A stretch of 64,000 nt of DNA from Streptomyces sp. NBC_00162 (lineage in GTDB: Bacteria > Actinomycetota > Actinomycetes > Streptomycetales > Streptomycetaceae). The position numbers were made by a program, and so were the translations under genes. The notes under the pieces were generated by a model. It saw only the letters and a program-made list of their open reading frames with translations. It had not been told where the DNA came from and searched no databases. The DNA lies in the NCBI RefSeq assembly GCF_024611995.1, contig NZ_CP102509.1, positions 7,254,001 to 7,318,000 on the forward strand, written 5' to 3'. Positions 8,956-17,594 of the stretch are shown in pieces. Every line of letters starts with the position of its first letter. Positions within the stretch are counted from its first letter, which is position 1.

Positions 8956-9014
8956 GTCCGAGCGGTCGTCCGTCCCTGCCGTGCCCGTCGTAGATCCTCT
9001 TGGGTGGTGCGTAC

Positions 9015-9785
9015 ATGCAGAACCACGCCGGGCGCCGGAGCGCGCCTCTGCGCCGCTTCGGCCCGCCGAGTACGGGCCCGACCGCGCATCAGGACCAGGG
9101 TGCCGCAAGCCGCGCCACCCTGGTCTGCTTTCCGAGCGCGGGCGCCGGAGCGACCGGCTTCGCGCCGTGGCGCAGGTTGCTGCCCGAGTGGCTCGACCTC
9201 TACGGCCACGTCGGACCCGGGCGTGAGGAGCGCAGCCGGGAGACGCCCCTGAGTTCCGTGGAGGAGCTGGTCGACGACGTGCTGCCGGACGTGCTCGCGC
9301 TCCCGGACCCGCTGGTCCTGGTCGGGCACAGTTTCGGCGCGGCCCTGGCCTACGAACTGACGCACCGGCTGACCCTGGCCGGCCGCCCACCGATGCGGCT
9401 GGTGGTCCTCGCGGCGGTCGCTCCGGGGGCGACGGCGTTGGAGCCGCCCAAGAACGATCACGAGATCGAACTGCTCTGGAATCAGCTGGGTGCCAACAGT
9501 GCCGGTCTCAGCCGCCCCGGCTTCCGCGAATGGCTCTTCCCGGTGCTGCGCGCCGACTTCACCGCGCAGGCGGCCTACCGCCCGGCCCGCCCCTCGTACA
9601 TCACCACGCCGGTCACGGTGATGTACGGAGACGAGGACCAGGTCGTGACGGCCGAGGAGGCGGCGATCTGGCGGACTCTGTGCTCGGGTCCGTTCGAGGT
9701 CGTACCCGTGCCGGGCGGTCACTTCTTTCCGCAGGCGGAGCGGGCGGCGACGACCGGCGCACTGGTGCGTGCACTCGAGCGGTAA
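9015..9785 (+). CDS. type II thioesterase
   Basis: The 256-residue alpha/beta hydrolase has VCFPSAGAGATGF near residue 38 and the nucleophile Ser106 in GHSFGA. The acidic residue is in YGDEDQVV and the catalytic His in PGGHFFPQ. Type II thioesterases clear misloaded acyl groups from carrier proteins; here it may also help release product, because no NRPS protein in the cluster carries a thioesterase domain. It lies between the CmlA-like gene and the A-T gene on the same strand. A GTG 15 bases upstream is an alternative start. Confidence 0.88.
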   Translation: MQNHAGRRSAPLRRFGPPSTGPTAHQDQGAASRATLVCFPSAGAGATGFAPWRRLLPEWLDLYGHVGPGREERSRETPLSSVEELVDDVLPDVLALPDPLVLVGHSFGAALAYELTHRLTLAGRPPMRLVVLAAVAPGATALEPPKNDHEIELLWNQLGANSAGLSRPGFREWLFPVLRADFTAQAAYRPARPSYITTPVTVMYGDEDQVVTAEEAAIWRTLCSGPFEVVPVPGGHFFPQAERAATTGALVRALER

Positions 9786-9862
9786 TAGAGGGCCATTCGA
9801 TCGGTGGCGGCTACGCTATTCGAATCTAGAATTGACAATGATCCGGCAGGGGACGTTTGTTG

Positions 9863-11653
9863 ATGAACCATGACGATCCAAGGACTCTGACTTTCCTCTT
9901 CGAGGAATGTGTCAGAAGATATTCGGGGCATACTGCCCTGGAATTCGAAGGTGAATCTTTGAGCTACGGCGAGCTGAATCGCCGGGCAAACAGACTGGCC
10001 CACCACCTGAGGGATACCGGCCAGGTCCGCCCCGATGACCGGGTGGCGATTTTGGTCCGGCATCCCCTGGACGTGATCATTTCCATGCTGGCCGTCCTCA
10101 AGGCCGGCGGTGCCTATGTCCCCCTGGACCCCGACAACCCGCCGGGGGTGACCCAGCGGATCGTCGAGGACGTGGCACCCAAGGCCATGGTGATCGAGTC
10201 GTCAGCGGCCGCCGGCGCGATGTACTTCAACGGCGAGCTGTTCGTTCTGGACGTCATGAGCGCCGCCCTGACCACCCCGGACACCGACCCCGAACCCGCG
10301 GCCACGCCCTCCGACCTCGCGTACGTGATCTACACGTCGGGGTCGACGGGCAGGCCCAAGGGCGTGGCCGTCGAGCACCGTGCGATCGTCCATACGCTGA
10401 CGTGGCGCAATTCCTATTACGGTTTCGGTCCGGAGGACGTGACGCTGGCCATTCCGCGGCCGTCCTTCGACAGTGCCGTGGCGGACACGTTCTGCGCCCT
10501 CACCTCCGGTGCACGTCTGCTGCTGCCGCGCCGGGACCGCATCACCGACCGGCATTACCTGACCGGCCTGATGGAACACGGGAACGTCACCCATTTCCTG
10601 ATCACGCCGATGCTGTACAAGCGTTTGCTGGAGGGCATGGAAGCCGGGTCGGTGACGTCCCTGCGGTGCGTCACGATCGCCGGTGAATGGTTCACGCCGA
10701 GCCTGACCCTCGAGCACTACCTGCGCCTGCCGCAGGTGGATCTGTACAACGAGTACGGGCCGTCCGAGAACGCGGTCTGCTCCACCGTCCACCGCCTCGC
10801 CGCCACCGACGAGCGCGTCCTCATCGGCAGGCCGATCGAGAACACCGAGGCGTTCGTCCTGGACGAGGACGGTCAGCCGGTGGGGCCGGGCGGGATCGGC
10901 GAGCTCCACCTCGCCGGGGCGGGCCTGGCCCGCGGCTACCTGGGCGACCCCGAGCTGACGGCACAGCGCTTCTTCACCCCGGCCGCGGCCCCCGCCGCCG
11001 GCAAGCGCGTCTACCGCACCGGGGACATCGTGCGACAGCACGCCGGCGGTGACCTGGAGTTCATCGAGCGCCGTGACGGCCAGGTGAAGATCCGGGGCCG
11101 ACGGGTCGAGCTGGGTCAGGTGGCCCAGGTCCTGGCCCAGGACGCGACGGTCAGCCACGTGCACGTCCTGCGCCACGTCACCGAGACCGACACTCCGCTG
11201 CTGGTCGCCTTCGTCCAGGGGTCCACCGGGCAGGACGTCGACCGGCTGCGCGCGACGGCGCAGGAGAACCTCCCGGACTACATGGTCCCCTCGGCCATCA
11301 TCCCGGTCGACACGGTGCCGCTGACCGGCAACGGCAAGGTCGACGACAAGGCCCTCATCGCCCTGTACGAGGGGACGGTCGGCCGGCGTGCGGCGGGTCC
11401 GCAGCCGGGGAGCGAGGCCGAGGCGGCGCTTCTGGAGATCTGGCAGGAGCTGTTCGCGCCGCTGCCCATCGGTCTGGACGACGACTTCCTGGACCTGGGC
11501 GGCGACTCGTTGAGTGTGATGGACCTGCTGGCCCATGTGGAGCAGCGGATCGGGGTCCAGCTTGAGGTCTCGGACCCCTACACGGACCGGACCATCCGGA
11601 GCCTGGCCCTCGTGATCGAGGACCGACAGAACGACAAGGTGGGAGCAAAGTGA
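9863..11653 (+). CDS. NRPS adenylation-carrier didomain, predicted histidine-activating
   Basis: The 596-residue protein has a complete A domain (about 5-500) with YVIYTSGSTGRPKGV, NEYGPSE and the A10 lysine in NGKVDD. A carrier domain follows, with DLGGDSLSVMD. A hand alignment to GrsA gives the specificity residues D-S-A-L-T-A-E-V-C-K. This differs at one position from the code of the bacitracin histidine module (D-S-E-L-T-A-E-V-C-K), so histidine is the predicted substrate. There is no condensation domain, so the loaded histidine is presented in trans. The ATG at 9863 is preferred over in-frame TTGs just before it. The stop overlaps the halogenase start (GTGA), coupling the two. Confidence 0.9.
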   Translation: MNHDDPRTLTFLFEECVRRYSGHTALEFEGESLSYGELNRRANRLAHHLRDTGQVRPDDRVAILVRHPLDVIISMLAVLKAGGAYVPLDPDNPPGVTQRIVEDVAPKAMVIESSAAAGAMYFNGELFVLDVMSAALTTPDTDPEPAATPSDLAYVIYTSGSTGRPKGVAVEHRAIVHTLTWRNSYYGFGPEDVTLAIPRPSFDSAVADTFCALTSGARLLLPRRDRITDRHYLTGLMEHGNVTHFLITPMLYKRLLEGMEAGSVTSLRCVTIAGEWFTPSLTLEHYLRLPQVDLYNEYGPSENAVCSTVHRLAATDERVLIGRPIENTEAFVLDEDGQPVGPGGIGELHLAGAGLARGYLGDPELTAQRFFTPAAAPAAGKRVYRTGDIVRQHAGGDLEFIERRDGQVKIRGRRVELGQVAQVLAQDATVSHVHVLRHVTETDTPLLVAFVQGSTGQDVDRLRATAQENLPDYMVPSAIIPVDTVPLTGNGKVDDKALIALYEGTVGRRAAGPQPGSEAEAALLEIWQELFAPLPIGLDDDFLDLGGDSLSVMDLLAHVEQRIGVQLEVSDPYTDRTIRSLALVIEDRQNDKVGAK

Positions 11654-13404
11654 GCAGGCAGAGCGGTACCGATTCCATTTTCGGCGGTGTCGACTACGAC
11701 GTGGTCATCGCGGGCGGAGGCCTGGCCGGGCTGACTCTGGCCAAGCAGCTCAAGGACGCGCAGCCCGGGCTGTCCGTCCTGGTCTGCGAGCGCGAGCGCT
11801 CCCCGATCCCGCTGTCCGCGTTCAAGGTCGGCGAGTCCTCGGTCGAGGTGGGCGCCTACTACTTCTCCCACGTCATCGGCCTGTACGACTACCTGGAGGA
11901 ACAGCACCTGGAGAAGCTGGGGCTGCGCTACTTCTACGGCGGCGGCCAAGGTCTCCAGGACGAAGCCGAGTTCGGTGTCAACCGCTTCCTGCCGGCGAAG
12001 TCCTACCAGCTCAACCGCGGCTCCCTGGAAGAACACCTGCGCGTGATCGTCGAGGGTGCCGGGGCCGTGCTGACGCAGGGCGTGAAGGTCCTGGACATCG
12101 AGCTCGGTGAGCAGGACGCCCCCCACAAGGTCACGTACCAGGCCATCGACGACGACAGCGCGCAGCCCGCCACCGTGACCTGCCGGTGGGTCGTCGACGC
12201 CACGGGCCGGCACCGCCTGCTGCAGCGCAAGCTCGACCTCACCAAGCGGTACCCCAAGCCCCACAACTCGGTCTGGTTCCGGCTCGAAGGCCGGCTCGAC
12301 ACCGACGAGGCGGTCGGCCCCGAGCACTCCGGCTGGCACGACCGCATCACCGAACCGCGCTGGCACTCCACCAACCACTTCATGTTCGAGGGCGGCTGGG
12401 TGTGGGCCATCCCGCTGGCCCCCGACCACACCAGCGTCGGCATCGTCGTGTCCGACGACCTCCACCCGGTCACCAAGTTCAACCGGATCGAGAAGGCGAT
12501 CGACTTCGTCGTGGAGCGCGTGCCGGGCTTCGACCCCGCGATCCGCGAGCTGCCGGTCCTCGACTTCCGCGTACTGAAGAACTACAGCCACTCCTCGCAG
12601 CAGGTCTTCTCGCAGGACCGCTGGGCGTGCGTCGGCGACGCCGCGGTCTTCGCCGACCCCTACTACTCCGTGGGGTCGAACCTGATCGGCTACGCCAACA
12701 GCTTCGTGACCGAGATGGTCGGCCGGGACGTGAAGGAGTCCTTCGACGAGGGCTTCGTGCGGTACGCCAACCGCTGGTTCCTCTCGCTCGCCGAGGGCCT
12801 CACGATGAACATCCAGGGCTCCTACGCCTTCCACGACAACGCCGTGATCATGTCGTTGAAGACGATCTGGGACTACTACGTCGGATGGTCCTTCTCCGAC
12901 CCGCAGTTCTACGGGAAGACCTTCCTGGACGAGTCGGCGAGCACCACGCTCAGCGCGCTCGGCGCGCACGCGGTGGCGACCCAGGGCACCATCATGAACC
13001 TCTTCCAGGCCTGGGCGCGCAGCTACCGCGGCGTCTTCGCATTCGACTACATCGACTACTACGACGACGTGCCCACGCTCGCCCGGCTCTTCGAGCAGAA
13101 CCTGCCGGGTGACGAGATACCCGCCTTCGGCACGGTGCTCACGAGCGTGCGCGACGGTCTGGAGCGCATCGAGGAGCTGGCCCACGTCATCTTCTACCTC
13201 GCCCTCGAGGACGCCCTTCCCGAGAGCCTCGAAGAGATCCGCTCGCGGGGCTGGCTCAACGTCTCGGCACTGAGCCTGGACCCGGAACGCTGGGAGCAGG
13301 ACGGACTGTTCGCGCCCAAGAGCCGGCCGAGGCTGGACGAGGTCAACGCGCTGGAGAAGGAGCTGCGGGCCCTTTACCGCACCTCGACGCCCGCCGGACG
13401 GTAG
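11650..13404 (+). CDS. FAD-dependent halogenase
   Basis: The 584-residue flavoprotein has the FAD motif GGGLAG (residues 22-27), the conserved KVGESS at 59-64 and the halogenase motif W250-x-W252-x-I-P. GDAAVFADPYYSVGSN follows, lining the flavin site. Lys89 (HLEKLGLRYF) is in the position expected for the lysine that carries or guides hypochlorous acid. It needs reduced FAD from a partner reductase, not seen in the window. Coupling to the His A-T gene suggests that it chlorinates the imidazole of carrier-bound histidine. Some members of this fold are monooxygenases rather than halogenases, so chlorination is an inference supported by context. Confidence 0.82.
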   Translation: MSRQSGTDSIFGGVDYDVVIAGGGLAGLTLAKQLKDAQPGLSVLVCERERSPIPLSAFKVGESSVEVGAYYFSHVIGLYDYLEEQHLEKLGLRYFYGGGQGLQDEAEFGVNRFLPAKSYQLNRGSLEEHLRVIVEGAGAVLTQGVKVLDIELGEQDAPHKVTYQAIDDDSAQPATVTCRWVVDATGRHRLLQRKLDLTKRYPKPHNSVWFRLEGRLDTDEAVGPEHSGWHDRITEPRWHSTNHFMFEGGWVWAIPLAPDHTSVGIVVSDDLHPVTKFNRIEKAIDFVVERVPGFDPAIRELPVLDFRVLKNYSHSSQQVFSQDRWACVGDAAVFADPYYSVGSNLIGYANSFVTEMVGRDVKESFDEGFVRYANRWFLSLAEGLTMNIQGSYAFHDNAVIMSLKTIWDYYVGWSFSDPQFYGKTFLDESASTTLSALGAHAVATQGTIMNLFQAWARSYRGVFAFDYIDYYDDVPTLARLFEQNLPGDEIPAFGTVLTSVRDGLERIEELAHVIFYLALEDALPESLEEIRSRGWLNVSALSLDPERWEQDGLFAPKSRPRLDEVNALEKELRALYRTSTPAGR

Positions 13405-13409
13405 ATCAC

Positions 13410-13446
13410 CGCCCACTCACCCGGGCGGGCTCCGGGTGAGTGGGCG
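13410..13446 (+). terminator. perfect hairpin after the halogenase gene
   Basis: Arms 13410-13424 and 13432-13446 are perfect 15-base reverse complements around a 7-base loop, six bases after the halogenase stop. No T-run follows, as is common for Streptomyces terminators. Confidence 0.75.
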
Positions 13447-13484
13447 AGCATCTCGAGTCTCAATCCAGCGCTGCTTGAGCGGTG

Positions 13485-13513
13485 TTGCGGGCCGCCCGGT
13501 GCTGTCGTAGCGT
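13485..13513 (+). promoter_or_regulatory. candidate rsgA promoter
   Basis: TTGCGG at 13485-13490 and TAGCGT at 13508-13513 are separated by 17 bases. The site lies after the terminator at 13410-13446 and about 170 bases before the rsgA start, so rsgA appears to have its own promoter. Confidence 0.4.
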
Positions 13514-13686
13514 CAAGTGCATTGAATGCCTCCGGCGTCGGAGCCAGCCGAGGTGGGCGACCCGCATGTCACCACCGTCGTAGCCGCGCCCGAAGAGCAG
13601 CCCCACTCCTCCGCCCCCTGTTCAGCAGCTGGCGCAGTCCGACTTGCGTGCGCCGGCCGGAAACACCTCCCGAAGGGCTCATCGCG

Positions 13687-14787
13687 TTGCGTCACTCATC
13701 GACATCGGCTGATTCGATCTACCCGCGGCCGCTTGAGGCCTACGGATGGTCCCCTGAGCTCGACGACCAATTCGCCTCCGTTGCCGACGCCTCGTGGGTG
13801 CCCGGCCGGGTCATCCGCGTCGACCGGGGCCGCTGCGACGTCGTGATCGCCGACGGCGACACCGAGGTGACCGTCGTCCACGCCGACACAGGTCCGGTCG
13901 CGGACCCCGACCCCATGAAGATGCCCTGCACGGGCGACTGGGTGGCGGTCCGGGCCAGTGCGGCCGGCACGTACGTCCAGGCGCTGCTGCCGCGTCGCAC
14001 GGCGATGGTCCGCTCCAGCGCCTCGCAGCGCTCCGAGGGCCAGGTGCTGGCCGCCAACATCGATACCATCGGCGTCGTCGTGGCCCTGGACACGGAGCCG
14101 GACCTCGGCCGGATCGAGCGGTTCCTCGCCCTCGCGTGGGAGAGCGGAGCGCAGCCGGTGATGGTCCTCACCAAGTCCGACCTCGCGGAGGACGCGGAGA
14201 GCGTCCGCGAGACGGTCGAACAGGCCTCGCCCGGGGTGGACGTCCTGGTCGTCAGCGCCACCACCGACGACGGCATGGACATCCTCGCGGCCGTTCTGAC
14301 GGGGACGAGCGTCCTGGTCGGACAGTCGGGCGCGGGCAAGTCCACCATCGCCAACGTACTGCTGGGCCGCTCCGTGATGGAGACCCAGCAGACCAGGAGC
14401 GACGGCAAGGGCCGCCACACCACCACGACCCGCGAGCTGATGCCCCTGCCGGGCGGCGGTGTGCTGATCGACACTCCCGGTATTCGCGGCGTGGGCCTGT
14501 ACGACGCCGCAGACGGCCTCCAGCAGACGTTCTCGGAGATCGAGCTGCTCGCCGAGGACTGCCGGTTCCGGGACTGCGATCACGTCGCGGAACCCGGCTG
14601 TGCGGTACAGGAGGCCATCGAGGACGGCATGCTGCAGCAGCGCCGCCTGGACAGCTACCACAAGCTGATCCGGGAGAACCAGTGGATCGCCTCGCGGAGC
14701 GATGCCCGCCTGCGCCAGGAGCGCCTCAAGGCGCTGAAGACGCAGGGCAAGGAAGGCATGGCCAACATGATCGCGAAGCGCGGCTGA
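13687..14787 (+). CDS. rsgA: RsgA-type circularly permuted ribosome-assembly GTPase
   Basis: The 366-residue protein has an OB-fold N-terminus. The GTPase motifs come in permuted order: TKSD (G4), then SAT (G5), GQSGAGKST (G1) and DTPG (G3). A C-terminal zinc knuckle CRFRDCDH...PGC follows. RsgA acts in late 30S maturation and binds near the decoding centre. TTG at 13687 has GAAGGG nine bases upstream; longer in-frame starts lack homology. A strong hairpin flanks it on each side, so it is an independent unit inside a biosynthetic cluster. Because GE81112-type peptides target the 30S initiation step, it may be a self-protection gene rather than the housekeeping copy; this is inference. Confidence 0.9.
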   Translation: MRHSSTSADSIYPRPLEAYGWSPELDDQFASVADASWVPGRVIRVDRGRCDVVIADGDTEVTVVHADTGPVADPDPMKMPCTGDWVAVRASAAGTYVQALLPRRTAMVRSSASQRSEGQVLAANIDTIGVVVALDTEPDLGRIERFLALAWESGAQPVMVLTKSDLAEDAESVRETVEQASPGVDVLVVSATTDDGMDILAAVLTGTSVLVGQSGAGKSTIANVLLGRSVMETQQTRSDGKGRHTTTTRELMPLPGGGVLIDTPGIRGVGLYDAADGLQQTFSEIELLAEDCRFRDCDHVAEPGCAVQEAIEDGMLQQRRLDSYHKLIRENQWIASRSDARLRQERLKALKTQGKEGMANMIAKRG

Positions 14788-14803
14788 CGCGAGGCAGCGG
14801 CCT

Positions 14804-14851
14804 GGCCGGAGTACCGGGCGCCCGAGTTGCGGGCCGCCCGGTACTCCGGCC
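14804..14851 (+). terminator. perfect hairpin after rsgA
   Basis: Arms 14804-14820 and 14835-14851 are perfect 17-base reverse complements. The loop of 14 bases can extend the stem with CCCG/CGGG. It starts 17 bases after the rsgA stop. Confidence 0.8.
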
Positions 14852-15072
14852 TGAACAAGTGCATGGGCACCCTGTGGTGTCAGCGGTGACCCGCGTACCG
14901 GCTCGGCCACGGCCCGGCGGTGCGCGGTCCGTTCGCGTCCCACCTCGGTGACGGTGTGCCCGCACGTGCCCGATGCGGTGTTCGAAACCCATGGCGGTCC
15001 ACACGCCGTGGCGAACGCCGCTTGGCCGACGGGCAGTTGTCTTCATTCGTCCTCGAGCAAGGAAACGTGCCC

Positions 15073-17505
15073 ATGACGTCCGACTCTGTTGTGCCCGCCA
15101 CCACGATCCGCCCCCGCCGCACGGGTGCCGCGCAGTCGGCGCGGGCCCACGCCAGACTCGCGCTGACCGAGGCCGCCGTCGACGGCCTGGCCAAGGTCTC
15201 CGGCGGGCGCCCCCTGGAGGAACTGGTCGCCCTCACCGCGGCGACGGCAGTGGTGGTCGGTGCGGCGGAGCACACCGACGAGCCGGTGGTGGCCGTGTCC
15301 GGCCCGGCCGGGCCGGTACTGGCCGGGATCGGGCTCGCCGCCCGGTCCACCGTCGGCGATCTGATCCGGGCCGCCGACTCGGCACTGCGGTCGGCGCCCG
15401 TGGTGGCCGGCGAGGAAGCGGCGCTCACCGGCGCGGTGCTGGTCCGCTCGGCCCGGGTCGGTGCCGGCCCCGCTGCCCGTGCGTCCCGGCGGGACGTCAT
15501 CGAGCTGAGCCTGACGGAATCCGGTGCGGACGGCGTACGCGAACTCGTGGCCGAGGCCGGACCGGATCGCGCCGAGACATGGTTCCTGGAAGTCCTGCTT
15601 CGGTCGGTGTCCCGGGTCCTGGCCGGATTCGCCGATCCGCACGGCCCCGCCGCCGCGTTGCCGTCGGCCGCGGCGGACGATGTGGCGGCGGCCACCGCGC
15701 TCGGCCGGCGCGGCTTCGAACCCCAGAGCGTCCCCACGACGCTGACGGCGCCGATCGAGGAGACGGTCCGCGCGTACCCGGACCGTACGGCCGTCGTCGC
15801 CGGCGCCGAGACCCTGACGTACCGCGAGTTCTGGCAGGCCGCGCAGGCCGTGGCGGCGCGTCTGCACGCGGCGGGCATCGGACGGGGACACCGGGTGGGG
15901 GTGCTCACCGGCAAGACGATCCACGCCGTGCCGGCGATCACCGGCACCCTGCTCGCGGGCGCGGCGTACGTTCCGCTCGACCCCAGGTCACCGGCCTCGA
16001 GGCTGGCCGAGATCCTCGACGACGCCGAGTGCGGAGCGGTCCTCGCCGCGCCCGACCTGCTCGCCGGGCTGCCCGCCGGCCTCACCGCCCCGGTGATCGA
16101 CATCCAGGCCGCGGCCGGCGGCCCCGCCGTCGAGCCCGCGACGGGCTGGTCCGGGCCGCTCCCGGACGACCTCGCGTACGTGGTGTACACCTCGGGGTCG
16201 ACCGGCAGGCCCAAGGGCGTGGAGATCCGGCACCGTGCCATCGCGAGCTATGTGCACTGGAAGGTGCGCAACCACGGGCTGGACCTCGACACCAGGATGC
16301 TGCAACTGCCGTCCTTGGCCTTCGACAGCTCGGTCGCCGACCTGTTCCCGGTGCTGGCCTCCGGCGGGCGCCTCGTCCTCGCGGACACGCACCAGCTGCT
16401 GCCGCGTCAACTGGCCGAGCTGGCGCAGCAGCACCGCATCACCCACCTCACGAACGTCCCGAGCCTCTACCGGGTCCTGCTGGGCGAACTCCCGCGTGCC
16501 GCGGCCTCACTGCGCGCCGTCACGGTCGCCGGCGAGGCCACGACGCCCGATCTGGTGCGCCGCCACCACGAACTGCTGCCCGCAGTACGGCTGATCAACG
16601 AGTACGGCCCGACGGAGAGCTCGGTGGGCGCGACCGCGTTCGACCACGGCACGGACGCCGGACCGGGCCTCCCGATCGGGTGGCCCGTCGCCAACACCGT
16701 CGCCACCGTGACCGGCGGCGACGGCCGGGTCCTGCCGATCGGATTCGTCGGAGAGCTCAGGCTGGCGGGTCACGGCCTCGCGGACGGATACCGCAACCGG
16801 CCGGAGCTGACGGCGGCGGCGTTCGTGGCCGACGCCGGGGCGCCCGGGGGACGGAGCTACCGCACGGGGGACCTCGTCTGGTGGCGTCCGGACGGAATGC
16901 TGGAGTTCACCGGGCGGGCCGACGACCAGGTGAAGATACGCGGCCACCGGGTGGAGCCCGGTGAAGTGGAGAGCGTGCTGGGACTGCTCCCGGGAGTCCG
17001 GCAGGCGGCGGTCGCCGTGGTGAGCGGCCCCGACGGCGCTCCGGCGCTGGCGGCCTGGCTGGAAGCCGTGGACACCACGGTGGAGGAGATCAGGGCGGGG
17101 GCCAATGCCGCCCTGCCGCCCGCGATGGTGCCGACCTCCATCACGCTGATCGACGAACTGCCCCGGATGGTGAGCGGCAAGATCGACCGGGGCGCCCTGG
17201 TGCGTCTCGCCGAGACCGACGCCGCCCCGGCCCCCGCGCCCTCCCCGTCGCGGACGGGAGCGGGAGGCGACGAGCTGGAGGCGAAGGTCGGGGCCATCTT
17301 CGCGGAGGTCCTCGCCTCCGGCCCGATCGGTCCCGACGGGGACTTCTTCGAGGAGGGCGGGCACAGCCTGCTCGCGATCTCCGTGATCGACGCCATCGAG
17401 AAGGAGCTGGGAGTGAGCATCGACATGGGTGACTTCTTCGACACCCCCACGGTCCGCGAGGTCACCCAGCTGATCCGGAAGGCCAAGCCGGACCACGAGG
17501 CGTAG
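15073..17505 (+). CDS. NRPS protein: partial condensation-like region, adenylation and carrier domains
   Basis: The 810-residue protein starts at an ATG with AAGGA nine bases upstream. Residues 1-220 resemble the C-terminal half of a condensation domain but lack any HHxxxDG motif, so this part should be inactive or structural. The A domain (about 225-720) has YVVYTSGSTGRPKGV, NEYGPTE and GKIDRGAL. The carrier domain has EEGGHSLLAIS near residue 762. Hand-read specificity residues are D-S-A-T-T-A-E-V-G-K, close to the histidine code but with Thr at 278 and Gly at 331. Its place in the assembly line is not clear (see findings). It ends facing the minus-strand operon across a 25-bp hairpin. Confidence 0.88.
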   Translation: MTSDSVVPATTIRPRRTGAAQSARAHARLALTEAAVDGLAKVSGGRPLEELVALTAATAVVVGAAEHTDEPVVAVSGPAGPVLAGIGLAARSTVGDLIRAADSALRSAPVVAGEEAALTGAVLVRSARVGAGPAARASRRDVIELSLTESGADGVRELVAEAGPDRAETWFLEVLLRSVSRVLAGFADPHGPAAALPSAAADDVAAATALGRRGFEPQSVPTTLTAPIEETVRAYPDRTAVVAGAETLTYREFWQAAQAVAARLHAAGIGRGHRVGVLTGKTIHAVPAITGTLLAGAAYVPLDPRSPASRLAEILDDAECGAVLAAPDLLAGLPAGLTAPVIDIQAAAGGPAVEPATGWSGPLPDDLAYVVYTSGSTGRPKGVEIRHRAIASYVHWKVRNHGLDLDTRMLQLPSLAFDSSVADLFPVLASGGRLVLADTHQLLPRQLAELAQQHRITHLTNVPSLYRVLLGELPRAAASLRAVTVAGEATTPDLVRRHHELLPAVRLINEYGPTESSVGATAFDHGTDAGPGLPIGWPVANTVATVTGGDGRVLPIGFVGELRLAGHGLADGYRNRPELTAAAFVADAGAPGGRSYRTGDLVWWRPDGMLEFTGRADDQVKIRGHRVEPGEVESVLGLLPGVRQAAVAVVSGPDGAPALAAWLEAVDTTVEEIRAGANAALPPAMVPTSITLIDELPRMVSGKIDRGALVRLAETDAAPAPAPSPSRTGAGGDELEAKVGAIFAEVLASGPIGPDGDFFEEGGHSLLAISVIDAIEKELGVSIDMGDFFDTPTVREVTQLIRKAKPDHEA

Positions 17506-17515
17506 CGGCGCCGAG

Positions 17516-17567
17516 ACGCCACGCACTGTGCCCGGGGCGCGAGCGCCCCGGGCACAGTGCGTGGCGT
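17516..17567. terminator. bidirectional terminator between converging NRPS operons
   Basis: Arms 17516-17540 and 17543-17567 are perfect 25-base reverse complements with a GA centre. In practice a small loop opens within the CGAG core. It lies between the convergent stops at 17505 and 17595 and should end transcripts from both sides. Confidence 0.85.
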
Positions 17568-17594
17568 TCCGCTGTGCGGTCGCCCGGACAGGTT

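Noticed and set aside
11578..13416. Minus-strand frame opposite the halogenase
   Set aside because: No motifs; the plus strand carries an intact FAD motif and WxWxIP.
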